This document shows, in pieces, positions 26,458 through 35,014 of a stretch of DNA of 64,000 bases. The first letter of the stretch is position 1. Each line of letters opens with the position of its first letter. Under the pieces are notes generated by a model that did not search any database, was not told the origin of the DNA, and worked only from the letters and a program-made list of their open reading frames with translations. This stretch comes from Roseiarcus sp963782255 (GTDB lineage Bacteria; Pseudomonadota; Alphaproteobacteria; Rhizobiales; Beijerinckiaceae). The stretch is taken from NCBI GenBank assembly GCA_963782255.1, contig CAWAIS010000001.1, positions 3,100,001 through 3,164,000 of the forward strand, written 5' to 3'. A program made the position numbers and the translations under genes.

Positions 26458-27984
26458 ATGGCGGACGATCAAGCCACACCCGACGGCCCCGATCTGTCGC
26501 AGGGTCTGTCGCTCGCCGAGCTCCCCGATGGCGGCAAGCTCGTCGGCCACGTCCGCGGAGAGCCGGTCATGCTCGCGCGCCAAGGCGGCGACATATTCGC
26601 GGTCGGCGCCCATTGCACGCACTATCACGGGCCCCTGGTCGACGGGCTCATTGTCGATGGCGCGGTTCGCTGCCCCTGGCATCATGCCTGCTTCGACCTC
26701 CGCACCGGTGAAGCGCTTCACGCGCCTGCTTTCAGCCCGCTGGATACGTGGAGGGTGGACGAGCGCGACGGAAAGCTCTTCGTCCAGGAGAAGCGCGCGA
26801 GACCAAGCGCGAAGCCCCGCGCGTCAGGGGGGCCGAATCGCATTGTGATCGTCGGCGGGGGCGCCGCCGGGTTCGCCGCCGCCGAGATGCTGCGGCGGCA
26901 GAAATACGCGGGCGAAATCGTCATGCTGAGCAGCGACGACGCTCCGCCCGTCGATCGGCCCAGCCTATCCAAGGACTATCTTGCTGGTAGCGCGCCGGAG
27001 GAATGGGTCCCGCTTTCGCCCGACAGCTTCTATTCGGACAACGCCATCGATCTGCGTCTCCGATCCGCCGTCGCCGGCATCAATCTTGGGGCGCGCGAAG
27101 TCGCGCTCGCCGACGGCAAGACGGTCCCCTTCGATCGGCTCCTGCTTGCGACCGGCGCCGAACCGGTTCGCCCGTCCATTCCCGGCGCGAAGCCGTCGGA
27201 TGTGCTCGTGCTGCGCTCGCTCGACGACTGCCGAGTCATCATCGAGCGAGCCAAGGCGGCGCGGCGCGCGGCGATATTGGGCGCGAGCTTCATCGGGCTC
27301 GAGGTCGCGGCCTCGTTGCGGGCGCGCAATATCGAAGTCCATGTCGTGGCGCCGGAACGACCTCCGATGGAACGCATTCTGGGCCCCGAATTCGGCGACT
27401 TCGTTCGAGCGCAGCATGAGGAACACGGCGTGGTCTTCCATCTTGAGATGACCGCGAGCGTGATCGACGGCAAGCAGGTCCGGCTGTCGGACGGGAGCGT
27501 CATCGAGGCCGACCTCATTGTCGCGGGCCTCGGCGTGCGTCCGCGCGTCGGTCTTGCCGAATCCGCCGGCCTCAGGGTGGATCGCGGCGTCATCGTCGAC
27601 GCCTATCTCGAAACGACGGCGCCCGGCGTTTTCGCCGCCGGCGACATCGCGCGCTGGCCTGACTCGCACATCGGCGAGTCCATTCGCGTCGAGCATTGGG
27701 TCGTCGCCGAGCGCCAGGGGCAAATCGCGGCGCTCAACATGCTCGGCGGCCGCGAGCAATTCGCAGCCGCACCGTTCTTCTGGAGCCAACACTACGACAT
27801 CCCGATCAACTACGTCGGGCATGCCGAGCGATGGGACGAACTCACGGTCGAGGGAAGCATCACCGGCAAGGATTGTCTCGCCCGCTTCAAGCGCGGCGGA
27901 CGCACACTCGCCGTCGCCTCGATATTTCGCGACGTTGAGAGCCTTGAAGCCGAGGTGCGCATGGAACGCGAGCAAGCTGCGTGA
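26458..27984 (+). CDS. Rieske 2Fe-2S / FAD-dependent reductase (AIF/AIFM3-like)
   Basis: A 508-residue single-chain electron-transfer protein. Residues 12-112 form a Rieske domain with cluster ligands C53, H55, C72 and H75. Residues 126-400 are a pyridine-nucleotide-disulfide oxidoreductase fold with an FAD motif (GGGAAG, 133-138), an NAD motif (AILGASFIGLEVAASL) and the second FAD site GVFAAGDIARW. A reductase C-terminal domain follows. The layout is that of AIFM3 and related ferredoxin-reductase-like proteins. GGAGAG precedes the ATG. No oxygenase or ferredoxin partner is adjacent, so the electron acceptor is unknown. Confidence 0.92.
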   Translation: MADDQATPDGPDLSQGLSLAELPDGGKLVGHVRGEPVMLARQGGDIFAVGAHCTHYHGPLVDGLIVDGAVRCPWHHACFDLRTGEALHAPAFSPLDTWRVDERDGKLFVQEKRARPSAKPRASGGPNRIVIVGGGAAGFAAAEMLRRQKYAGEIVMLSSDDAPPVDRPSLSKDYLAGSAPEEWVPLSPDSFYSDNAIDLRLRSAVAGINLGAREVALADGKTVPFDRLLLATGAEPVRPSIPGAKPSDVLVLRSLDDCRVIIERAKAARRAAILGASFIGLEVAASLRARNIEVHVVAPERPPMERILGPEFGDFVRAQHEEHGVVFHLEMTASVIDGKQVRLSDGSVIEADLIVAGLGVRPRVGLAESAGLRVDRGVIVDAYLETTAPGVFAAGDIARWPDSHIGESIRVEHWVVAERQGQIAALNMLGGREQFAAAPFFWSQHYDIPINYVGHAERWDELTVEGSITGKDCLARFKRGGRTLAVASIFRDVESLEAEVRMEREQAA

Positions 27985-28241
27985 GGGCGTATTTGCGGGA
28001 GATAGGGCGCGATCCCACCGCCTCCTTGAAGCACTCGCGCAGTTGCAGGCGATAGCAGCGCGCGGCGTGGATCAGGGACCTCGAGACTCCATCGCACGCT
28101 CCATGGGCCAAACTCGCCGCCCATTTCGCCGCAGCGCCAGACGCGCCCCGAGCATGCGGGAACGGCGCCTCGCGCTGCTCAGTCCGCGGCGGCATGCAAA
28201 CTTGCGATTGCCTGCAAGGGTTCCTTGGCGCATCGCCGCCC

Positions 28242-29600
28242 TTAGCGTGCGCTAAGCTTCCGCATTGTCGCCTTGAACCACGACGCGATGCGCTCTCTGG
28301 CCGCATGCCGCCCATCGGCGACGACTTTCCGCCCGCCGCTCCAGACGCAATCCACGAGCGCATTGCCGGCGCTGAAGATCCACGCGTCGAGGATCTCATC
28401 GCCCGTCTTGCCCGCGAGCGTCGGGTGATCGGCGCGGAGGGTGAGAATGTCCGCCGTCGCGCCGACTGCAAGACGCCCCGAGGTGCGCTCCAGCGCCTGA
28501 GCCCCGCCCGGCCACGCGGCGTCGAGGAGCGCGCGGCCGCTCGAGCCGCCCGGCGGCGCCGAGACGTTGCGGGTTCGCGTCGCAAGGCGCTGAGCATATT
28601 CGAGTTGGCGCAGTTCCACCGCCGCGCCGATGCTGACGTTCGAATCCGTGCCGACCCCAAAGCGCCCGCGTTCGCGCATGTAGAGGGCCATGTCGAACGT
28701 CCCGTCGCCGAGATTGGCCTCGGTGACCGGGCAAAGGCCTGCGATGGCCTGCGAGCGCGCCGCACCGCGCATCTCCCCCTCATCCATGTGCGTCGCATGC
28801 ACAAGGCACCAGCGATCATCGACGTTCGCGTGATCGAGAAGCCATCGAACCGGACGCGCGCCCGACCAGGCGAGGCAGTCTTCGACTTCCTTGATCTGCT
28901 CAGCGACATGGATGTGGATCGGCCCGTCGCCCGCGAGCGCGACCACCTCGGCCAGTTCCCTCGGCGTCGCCGCGCGCAACGAATGCGGCGCGACGCCGAC
29001 CGCATCATGCCCGCCCGCGCCGATCAGGGCGCGGCAGTCGTCTAGGAGACGCGCATAGGTCGCGACGTCGGTCACGAAGCGCCTTTGCTCCGGCTTCGGC
29101 GCGGCGGCGCCGAAGGTCGCGTGCGCGTAGAAAACCGGCAAAAGCGTGAGCCCGACGCCGACGTCGCGCGCCGCCGCAACGATCCGGCCCTCCATCTCGG
29201 CAAGCGAAGCGTAGGCCGAGCCGTCGGGCGCATGATGAAGATAATGGAACTCGGCGACCGCGGCGAAGCCCGCCTCCAGCATCTCGACATAGACCTGAGC
29301 CGCGACTGCTTCGACGTCGTCGGGCGACATGGCGAGCGCGAAGCGGTACATCGCCTCGCGCCAGGTCCAGAATGTGTCGGCGCCCTCGCCACGGATCTCC
29401 GCAAGGCCTGCCATGGCGCGCTGGAACGCATGACTATGCACGTTCGCGAGCGCGGGAATCGCGATCGCATGCCGCTCGTCGCCTTCGCGCGCCGCGACGC
29501 CGTCTTCGATTGCGACGATTTTTCCGCCCTCGATCGTCATCCTCACGCCGGACTTCCATCCGTGGGCCGTGAGCGCGGTCATGGCGTGAACGATCGGCAA
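28242..29600 (-). CDS. hutF: Formimidoylglutamate deiminase
   Basis: A 452-residue amidohydrolase-superfamily enzyme that deaminates N-formimidoyl-glutamate to N-formylglutamate and ammonia. The metal-site motif ANVHSHAFQRAMAG, the strand IHIHVAEQ and the late GVGTDSNVSIG match HutF. It is read divergently from hutI and supplies the step between HutI and HutG. The start used is TTG at 29600, with GGGGAG six bases upstream; an ATG six codons later is possible. Confidence 0.93.
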   Translation of the reverse strand: MPIVHAMTALTAHGWKSGVRMTIEGGKIVAIEDGVAAREGDERHAIAIPALANVHSHAFQRAMAGLAEIRGEGADTFWTWREAMYRFALAMSPDDVEAVAAQVYVEMLEAGFAAVAEFHYLHHAPDGSAYASLAEMEGRIVAAARDVGVGLTLLPVFYAHATFGAAAPKPEQRRFVTDVATYARLLDDCRALIGAGGHDAVGVAPHSLRAATPRELAEVVALAGDGPIHIHVAEQIKEVEDCLAWSGARPVRWLLDHANVDDRWCLVHATHMDEGEMRGAARSQAIAGLCPVTEANLGDGTFDMALYMRERGRFGVGTDSNVSIGAAVELRQLEYAQRLATRTRNVSAPPGGSSGRALLDAAWPGGAQALERTSGRLAVGATADILTLRADHPTLAGKTGDEILDAWIFSAGNALVDCVWSGGRKVVADGRHAARERIASWFKATMRKLSAR

Positions 29601-29627
29601 CGCGGGCTCCCCATTCCGTCTCGGCGC

Positions 29628-29650
29628 TTTTCCGTTTTCGACAGGAAAAC
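29628..29650. promoter_or_regulatory. Inverted repeats in the divergent hut promoter region
   Basis: In the 91-bp space between hutF and hutI, GTTTTC (29634-29639) and GAAAAC (29645-29650) form a perfect inverted repeat with a 5-base centre. It is overlapped by TTTTCC (29628-29633) facing GGAAAA (29644-29649). The position suits a shared operator controlling both arms of the hut cluster. It does not look like the HutC site I know from gamma-proteobacteria, and no hutC lies in the window. Confidence 0.4.
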
Positions 29651-29691
29651 ACTATGCAATAAACTGGTCGAGGAGGAAGCGAAACGGCGAC

Positions 29692-30924
29692 ATGAACGAG
29701 CCGGCTCAAGCAAGCGACGTCAACACCATCTGGCTGAACGCGCGGCTCGCGACGCTCGCGCACGGCGCGCATGGCCTTGGCGCAATCGAGCAGGGCGCGG
29801 TTGCGGCGCGCGGCGGCCGCATAGCGTTCGCAGGACCTGAGCGCGACCTGCCTTCCGCATGGCGCAACCACGCCCGCATCGTCGATTGCGAAGGTCGCTG
29901 GATCACGCCGGGTCTGATCGATTGCCACACGCATGTCGTCTATGGCGGCGATCGCGCGCGGGAATTCGAGATGCGGCTTCAGGGCGCGACTTACGAAGAC
30001 ATCGCGCGAAAGGGAGGCGGCATTCTCTCGACCGTGCGCGCCACGCGCGACGCGAGCGAAGATGAGCTTCTTCGCACGGCGCTGAAACGGCTTGACACTC
30101 TGATCGCCGAGGGCGTGACGACGGTCGAGGTCAAGTCCGGCTATGGGCTTGAACTCGGGGCCGAACGCAAGTCGCTCACCGTCGCGCGCCGGCTTGCGGA
30201 GGAGCGGCCGATTGCGGTCCGCACGACCTTCCTCGGCGCGCATGCGCTGCCGCCCGAGTTCTCGAGCGACCGCGGAGCCTATATCGCAAGCGTCGCCGAC
30301 GACATGATCCCCGCGCTCGCCGCCGAGGGCCTCGCCGACGCGGTCGATGGCTTCTGCGAACGCATCGCGTTCACGCCGCATGAGATCGCGCGCGTGTTCG
30401 AGGCGGCTCAGCGCGCTGGGCTCAGGGTCAAGCTGCACGCGGACCAATTGTCGAACGGCGGCGGCGCGGCGCTCGCGGCGAAATTCGGCGCGCTGTCCGC
30501 GGACCATCTCGAATATGCGGACGAGGACGGGATCGCCGCGATGGCGCTGGCCGGCGTCGTCGCCGTCCTCTTGCCAGGCGCCTTCTACATGCTGCGGGAG
30601 AAGCAGGCGCCGCCGGTCGCGCTGATGCGCAAGCATGGGCTGCCGATGGCGGTCGCGACCGACTCGAATCCCGGCACGTCGCCGATGACGTCGATCCTCA
30701 TCGCGCTCAACATGGCCGCGACGCTGTTCGGGCTGACCGTGGACGAGTGCCTCGCCGGCGTCATGCGCAACGCGGCGACAGCTCTCGGGCTGGGCGAAGA
30801 CACAGGGACGTTGGAGGCCGGCAAATGGGCCGACCTGGCCATCTGGGACATCGAGCGCCCGGCCGAGCTCGTCTATCGGCTCGGCTTCAATCCGCTGCAC
30901 GCGCGCGTCTGGAGAGGCCAATGA
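29692..30924 (+). CDS. hutI: Imidazolonepropionase
   Basis: A 410-residue metal-dependent amidohydrolase that opens the ring of 4-imidazolone-5-propionate to give N-formimidoyl-glutamate, the third step of histidine breakdown. Motifs: PGLIDCHTHVVYGGDRA (HxH metal site), VEVKSGYGL, KLHADQLSNGGGA and VATDSNPGTSPM. It is full-length and first of four genes whose ends overlap or nearly do. GAGGAGG lies somewhat far upstream of the ATG. Confidence 0.96.
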   Translation: MNEPAQASDVNTIWLNARLATLAHGAHGLGAIEQGAVAARGGRIAFAGPERDLPSAWRNHARIVDCEGRWITPGLIDCHTHVVYGGDRAREFEMRLQGATYEDIARKGGGILSTVRATRDASEDELLRTALKRLDTLIAEGVTTVEVKSGYGLELGAERKSLTVARRLAEERPIAVRTTFLGAHALPPEFSSDRGAYIASVADDMIPALAAEGLADAVDGFCERIAFTPHEIARVFEAAQRAGLRVKLHADQLSNGGGAALAAKFGALSADHLEYADEDGIAAMALAGVVAVLLPGAFYMLREKQAPPVALMRKHGLPMAVATDSNPGTSPMTSILIALNMAATLFGLTVDECLAGVMRNAATALGLGEDTGTLEAGKWADLAIWDIERPAELVYRLGFNPLHARVWRGQ

Positions 30925-32459
30925 CCGTGACCCTGCGCGCCGGCGCCGCCTCGCTCGACGACTGGCGAAAGATCTGGCGCGGAGCGCCGGTCACGCTCGA
31001 TCCCGCCCATCGCGCGGGCGTCGCGGCGAGCGCGGAGACGGTTCGACGCATCCTCGCCCGCGGCGAGCCGATCTATGGGATCAACACCGGCTTCGGCAAG
31101 CTCTCGACGGTCCGGATCGAAGCGGCCGATCTCGCCGCGCTCCAGCGCAACATCGTGCTGTCGCACGCGGCCGGCGTGGGCGAGCCTATGTCGGTCGCAA
31201 CGACGCGGCTCATGATGGCCCTGAAGCTCGCGAGCCTCGCGCAAGGGGCCTCAGGCGTGCGGCCCGAGACGCTCGCACTGATCGAGGCCATGCTTGCGCG
31301 CGAGGTTACGCCGCTCGTCCCATCGCAAGGCTCGGCCGGCGCGTCGGGCGACCTTGCGCCGCTCGCGCATCTGGCGGCGGCGATGATCGGCGTCGGCGAA
31401 GCGCGCGTGCGTGAACGCATCCTGCCGGCGGCGGAGGCGCTGGGGCAAGTCGGACTGGCGCCGATCGAGCTTCAGCCGAAGGAGGGCCTCGCGCTCCTCA
31501 ACGGCACGCAATTCTCGACCGCCAACGCGCTCGCGGGCCTCATCGAGGCGGAGACGCTCATCCGCTCCGCGCTCGTGACCGGCACGCTGTCGCTCGACGC
31601 GGCGCGCGGCTCGGACACGCCGTTCGATCCGCGCATCCATGCGCTGCGCCGGCATCGCGGCCAGATCGAGACGGCCGCCGCCTTGCGCACGCTCCTCGCC
31701 GGGAGCGCCATTCGCGCATCGCATATCGTCGGCGACCCGCGCGTGCAGGACCCCTATTGCTTGCGCTGCCAGCCGCAGGTGATGGGCGCCTGTCTCGATC
31801 TTCTGCGCCAGGCCGCGGCGACGCTGAGCGAGGAAGCGAACGGCGTTTCCGACAATCCGCTAATCTTCGCCGAGGACGACGCCGCGCTCTCGGGCGGGAA
31901 CTTCCACGCCGAGCCGGTCGCCTTCGCCGCCGACATGATCGCGATCGCAATCTGCGAGATCGGCTCGCTCGCCGAGCGGCGCATTGCGCTTTTGGTCGAT
32001 CCGGCGCTCTCCGGCCTGCCTGCGTTCCTGACGCCGAAGCCGGGCCTCAACTCCGGCTTGATGATCCCGCAGGTGACGGCGGCGGCGCTCGCGTCCGAGA
32101 ACAAGCAGCGCGCCTACCCGGCAAGTGTCAATTCGATCCCGACGTCGGCCAATCAGGAGGACCATGTTTCGATGGCGGCGCACGGCGCGCGGCAACTCAT
32201 GGCCATGGCCGAGAACGCGTTCGCGATCGTCGGCATAGAACTCCTCGCCGCCGCACAAGGGTGCGACTTTCATGCGCCGCTACGCTCGAGCGCCCCGCTC
32301 GAGGCCGTGCGCGCGCGGCTGCGTGGCGAGGTTCCGCATCTCGACGACGACCGCTATTTCCATCCCGACATCGTCGCGGCCGCGCGGCTCGTGCGAACGG
32401 GCGCAATCATCGACGCCGCCGGCGAATCCGCGCTGCCGCGGCTGGAGGCGACGCCATGA
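30921..32459 (+). CDS. hutH: Histidine ammonia-lyase
   Basis: A 512-residue ammonia-lyase that turns histidine into urocanate. The self-processing Ala-Ser-Gly triad that forms the MIO electrophile is at 141-143 (GSAGASGDLAPLAHLA). Other family blocks are YGINTGFGKL and NQEDHVSMAAHGARQL. The length is typical. Start ATG at 30921 overlaps the hutI stop as ATGA, and the gene overlaps hutG in the same way. Confidence 0.97.
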   Translation: MTVTLRAGAASLDDWRKIWRGAPVTLDPAHRAGVAASAETVRRILARGEPIYGINTGFGKLSTVRIEAADLAALQRNIVLSHAAGVGEPMSVATTRLMMALKLASLAQGASGVRPETLALIEAMLAREVTPLVPSQGSAGASGDLAPLAHLAAAMIGVGEARVRERILPAAEALGQVGLAPIELQPKEGLALLNGTQFSTANALAGLIEAETLIRSALVTGTLSLDAARGSDTPFDPRIHALRRHRGQIETAAALRTLLAGSAIRASHIVGDPRVQDPYCLRCQPQVMGACLDLLRQAAATLSEEANGVSDNPLIFAEDDAALSGGNFHAEPVAFAADMIAIAICEIGSLAERRIALLVDPALSGLPAFLTPKPGLNSGLMIPQVTAAALASENKQRAYPASVNSIPTSANQEDHVSMAAHGARQLMAMAENAFAIVGIELLAAAQGCDFHAPLRSSAPLEAVRARLRGEVPHLDDDRYFHPDIVAAARLVRTGAIIDAAGESALPRLEATP

Positions 32460-33271
32460 CCGAGCGTCCCGACTGGCTCACGATCGAGAGCCGCGCTGGA
32501 CCGCTGATCGTCAGCATTCCGCATGCGGGCGAGCATCTTCTGGATTTCGGCGGGCGCTTCGCCGATCCCTGGCTTGCGCGCAAGGACACGGACTGGCGGC
32601 TCGAGGACCTCTACGACTTTCTCGATGCGCTCGACGTCACTGTCGTCCGCACGCGTCTCTCGCGCTCGATCATCGACGTCAATCGCGACCCGAGCGGCGC
32701 ATCGCTCTATCCCGGCGAGGCGACCACGGAGCTCTGCCCGACGACGACCTTCGACGGCGAGCCGCTGTATCGCTGGAACGAGGCGCCGGACGACGCGGAG
32801 ATTGCGGAACGCCGGCGGCGCTACTTCGATCCGTATCATGCGGCGCTCAGCGCCGAGATCGCGCGGCTCAGAGCGCTTTATCAACGCGTCGCGCTGTTCG
32901 ATGCGCATTCGATCCGTTCGCGCGTTCCGCGTCTCTTCGACGGCGAGCTTCCCGTCTTCAATCTCGGCACGAATTCGGGCCTGAGTTGCAGCGCCCCGAT
33001 CCGGGAGGCGCTCCGCGCCGATGTCGCGGACAGCGGGCAAAGCTTCGTCGTCGACGGGCGCTTCAAAGGCGGCTGGATCACGAGGGTCTACGGCAAGCCT
33101 GCGCAAGGGCTTGAAGCGATCCAGCTCGAACTCGCCTGCCGCGCCTACATGGTCGAGCCCGAGGCGCCTTCCTCTGACAACTGGCCTCAGCCCATCAACT
33201 CCGGGCGCGCGAATGTGACGCGCGCGACGCTGCGCCGCGCGCTCGAGACGATGCTGGGGATGCTGGCGTGA
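32456..33271 (+). CDS. hutG: N-formylglutamate deformylase (amidohydrolase)
   Basis: A 271-residue enzyme of the N-formylglutamate amidohydrolase family that releases formate and glutamate, the last step of the five-step route. Motifs: LIVSIPHAGEHL, LSRSIIDVNRDPSGASLYPG and ALFDAHSIRSRVPRLFDG, with the metal-binding His and Asp residues. Its presence with hutF shows that histidine is degraded through N-formylglutamate rather than by direct FIGLU hydrolysis. ATGA overlap with hutH. Confidence 0.95.
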   Translation: MTERPDWLTIESRAGPLIVSIPHAGEHLLDFGGRFADPWLARKDTDWRLEDLYDFLDALDVTVVRTRLSRSIIDVNRDPSGASLYPGEATTELCPTTTFDGEPLYRWNEAPDDAEIAERRRRYFDPYHAALSAEIARLRALYQRVALFDAHSIRSRVPRLFDGELPVFNLGTNSGLSCSAPIREALRADVADSGQSFVVDGRFKGGWITRVYGKPAQGLEAIQLELACRAYMVEPEAPSSDNWPQPINSGRANVTRATLRRALETMLGMLA

Positions 33272-33326
33272 CCCTACGGCTCCCCGCAATGACCAGATGG
33301 CGCATTTCCCTTAAGAGGTCCGTCCC

Positions 33327-35003
33327 ATGACCATGTCCGCCCGCCTTGACAACATGCGCGTCATTCGGGCGCCGCGTGGGCCCGAGATCAGCGCCAGGAG
33401 CTGGCTGACCGAGGCCCCTTTGCGCATGCTGATGAACAATCTCGACCCCGATGTCGCCGAGCGTCCGGGCGAGCTTGTGGTCTATGGCGGCATCGGGCGC
33501 GCGGCGCGCGACTGGCAAGCGTTCGACCGCATCGTTTCGACCTTGCGCCGGCTCGAAGCCGACGAGACCCTGCTCGTGCAATCGGGCAAGCCGGTCGGCG
33601 TCTTCCGCACCCACGCCGACGCGCCGCGCGTGCTGATCGCCAACTCGAACCTCGTGCCGCATTGGGCGACGTGGGATCACTTCAATGAGCTCGATCGCAA
33701 GGGGCTCATGATGTACGGCCAGATGACCGCGGGCTCCTGGATCTATATCGGCTCGCAGGGCATCGTGCAGGGAACCTACGAGACCTTCGTCGAGATGGGC
33801 CGCAAGCATTACGCGGGCGATCTCTCCGGCAAGTGGATTCTGACGGCGGGCTTGGGCGGCATGGGCGGCGCGCAGCCCCTGTCGGCGACATTCGCCGGCG
33901 CGTCGCTGCTGGCGGTCGAATGCCGCCCCTCCAGCATCGAATTCCGCCTGCGCACGGGCTATCTCGACGTCGCTGCGAAGGATATCGACGAAGCGCTGTC
34001 GATCATCGAGAAGGCGACGAGCGCCCGCAAGCCCGTGTCGGTCGGCCTCATCGGCAACGCGGCGGAAGTCATGCCCGAACTCGTGCGCCGCGGCGTGAAG
34101 CCCGACATCGTCACCGACCAGACCTCGGCGCACGATCCCGTCAATGGCTACCTGCCGAAAGGCTGGACGCTCGAGCAATGGGACGAGCGCCGCGCGAGCG
34201 ACCCGAAGGCGGTTGAGCGCGCCGCGAAAGCCTCGATGGCCGAGCACGTGCGCGCGATGCTGCATTACGCTCACGCCGGCGTCCCGACGGTCGACTACGG
34301 CAACAACATCCGTCAGATGGCGTTCGAGGAGGGCGTCAGGGACGCGTTCGACTTTCCTGGCTTCGTGCCGGCTTACATCCGGCCGCTCTTCTGTCGCGGC
34401 GTCGGTCCGTTCCGCTGGGCGGCGCTCTCGGGCGACCCGGAGGACATCTATAAGACCGACGCCAAGGTTAGGGAGCTGATGCCGGGCGACAACCATCTCG
34501 CGAACTGGCTCGACATGGCGGCCAAGCGCATCAAATTCCAGGGCCTGCCGGCGCGCATCTGCTGGGTGGGCTTGGGCGACCGCCACCGCCTCGGCCTCGC
34601 CTTCAACGAGATGGTGGCGAAGGGCGAAGTCAAGGCGCCGATCGTCATCGGCCGCGACCATCTCGATTCAGGCTCCGTCGCCTCGCCCAACCGCGAGACC
34701 GAATCCATGATGGACGGGTCGGACGCCGTCTCCGACTGGCCGCTCCTGAACGCGCTCCTGAACTGCGCCTCGGGCGCGACCTGGGTCTCGATCCACCACG
34801 GCGGCGGCGTCGGCATGGGCTTCTCGCAGCACGCCGGCGTCGTGATCGTCTGCGACGGCACGCCGGACGCCGCGCGCCGCATCGAGCGCGTGTTGTGGAA
34901 CGACCCCGCGACCGGCGTCATGCGCCACGCGGATGCGGGCTACGAGCTGGCGATCGCCTGCGCGAAGGAGAAGGGGCTCGATCTGCCGAGCCTGGAGGGG
35001 TAA
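33327..35003 (+). CDS. hutU: Urocanate hydratase
   Basis: A 558-residue enzyme with tightly bound NAD+ that hydrates urocanate to imidazolone-propionate, the second step of histidine breakdown. Typical blocks are LMNNLDPDVAERP, MTAGSWIYIGSQGIVQGTYE, TAGLGGMGGAQPLS and SIHHGGGVGMGFSQHAG. It is full-length. It lies 55 bp after hutG and closes the operon, and is followed directly by the convergent TIR-NACHT gene. Confidence 0.97.
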   Translation: MTMSARLDNMRVIRAPRGPEISARSWLTEAPLRMLMNNLDPDVAERPGELVVYGGIGRAARDWQAFDRIVSTLRRLEADETLLVQSGKPVGVFRTHADAPRVLIANSNLVPHWATWDHFNELDRKGLMMYGQMTAGSWIYIGSQGIVQGTYETFVEMGRKHYAGDLSGKWILTAGLGGMGGAQPLSATFAGASLLAVECRPSSIEFRLRTGYLDVAAKDIDEALSIIEKATSARKPVSVGLIGNAAEVMPELVRRGVKPDIVTDQTSAHDPVNGYLPKGWTLEQWDERRASDPKAVERAAKASMAEHVRAMLHYAHAGVPTVDYGNNIRQMAFEEGVRDAFDFPGFVPAYIRPLFCRGVGPFRWAALSGDPEDIYKTDAKVRELMPGDNHLANWLDMAAKRIKFQGLPARICWVGLGDRHRLGLAFNEMVAKGEVKAPIVIGRDHLDSGSVASPNRETESMMDGSDAVSDWPLLNALLNCASGATWVSIHHGGGVGMGFSQHAGVVIVCDGTPDAARRIERVLWNDPATGVMRHADAGYELAIACAKEKGLDLPSLEG

Positions 35004-35014
35004 CGCATTTCAGC

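Noticed and set aside
27887..28241. Minus-strand frame in the gap after the Rieske reductase (segment around CYRLQLRECFKEA)
   Set aside because: It reads somewhat protein-like but has no convincing start or family and runs into the antisense of the reductase. It may be a remnant, not a supportable gene.
29628..29650. HutC operator
   Set aside because: The inverted repeats do not match the HutC consensus I know, and no hutC is in the window, so only a generic operator is proposed.
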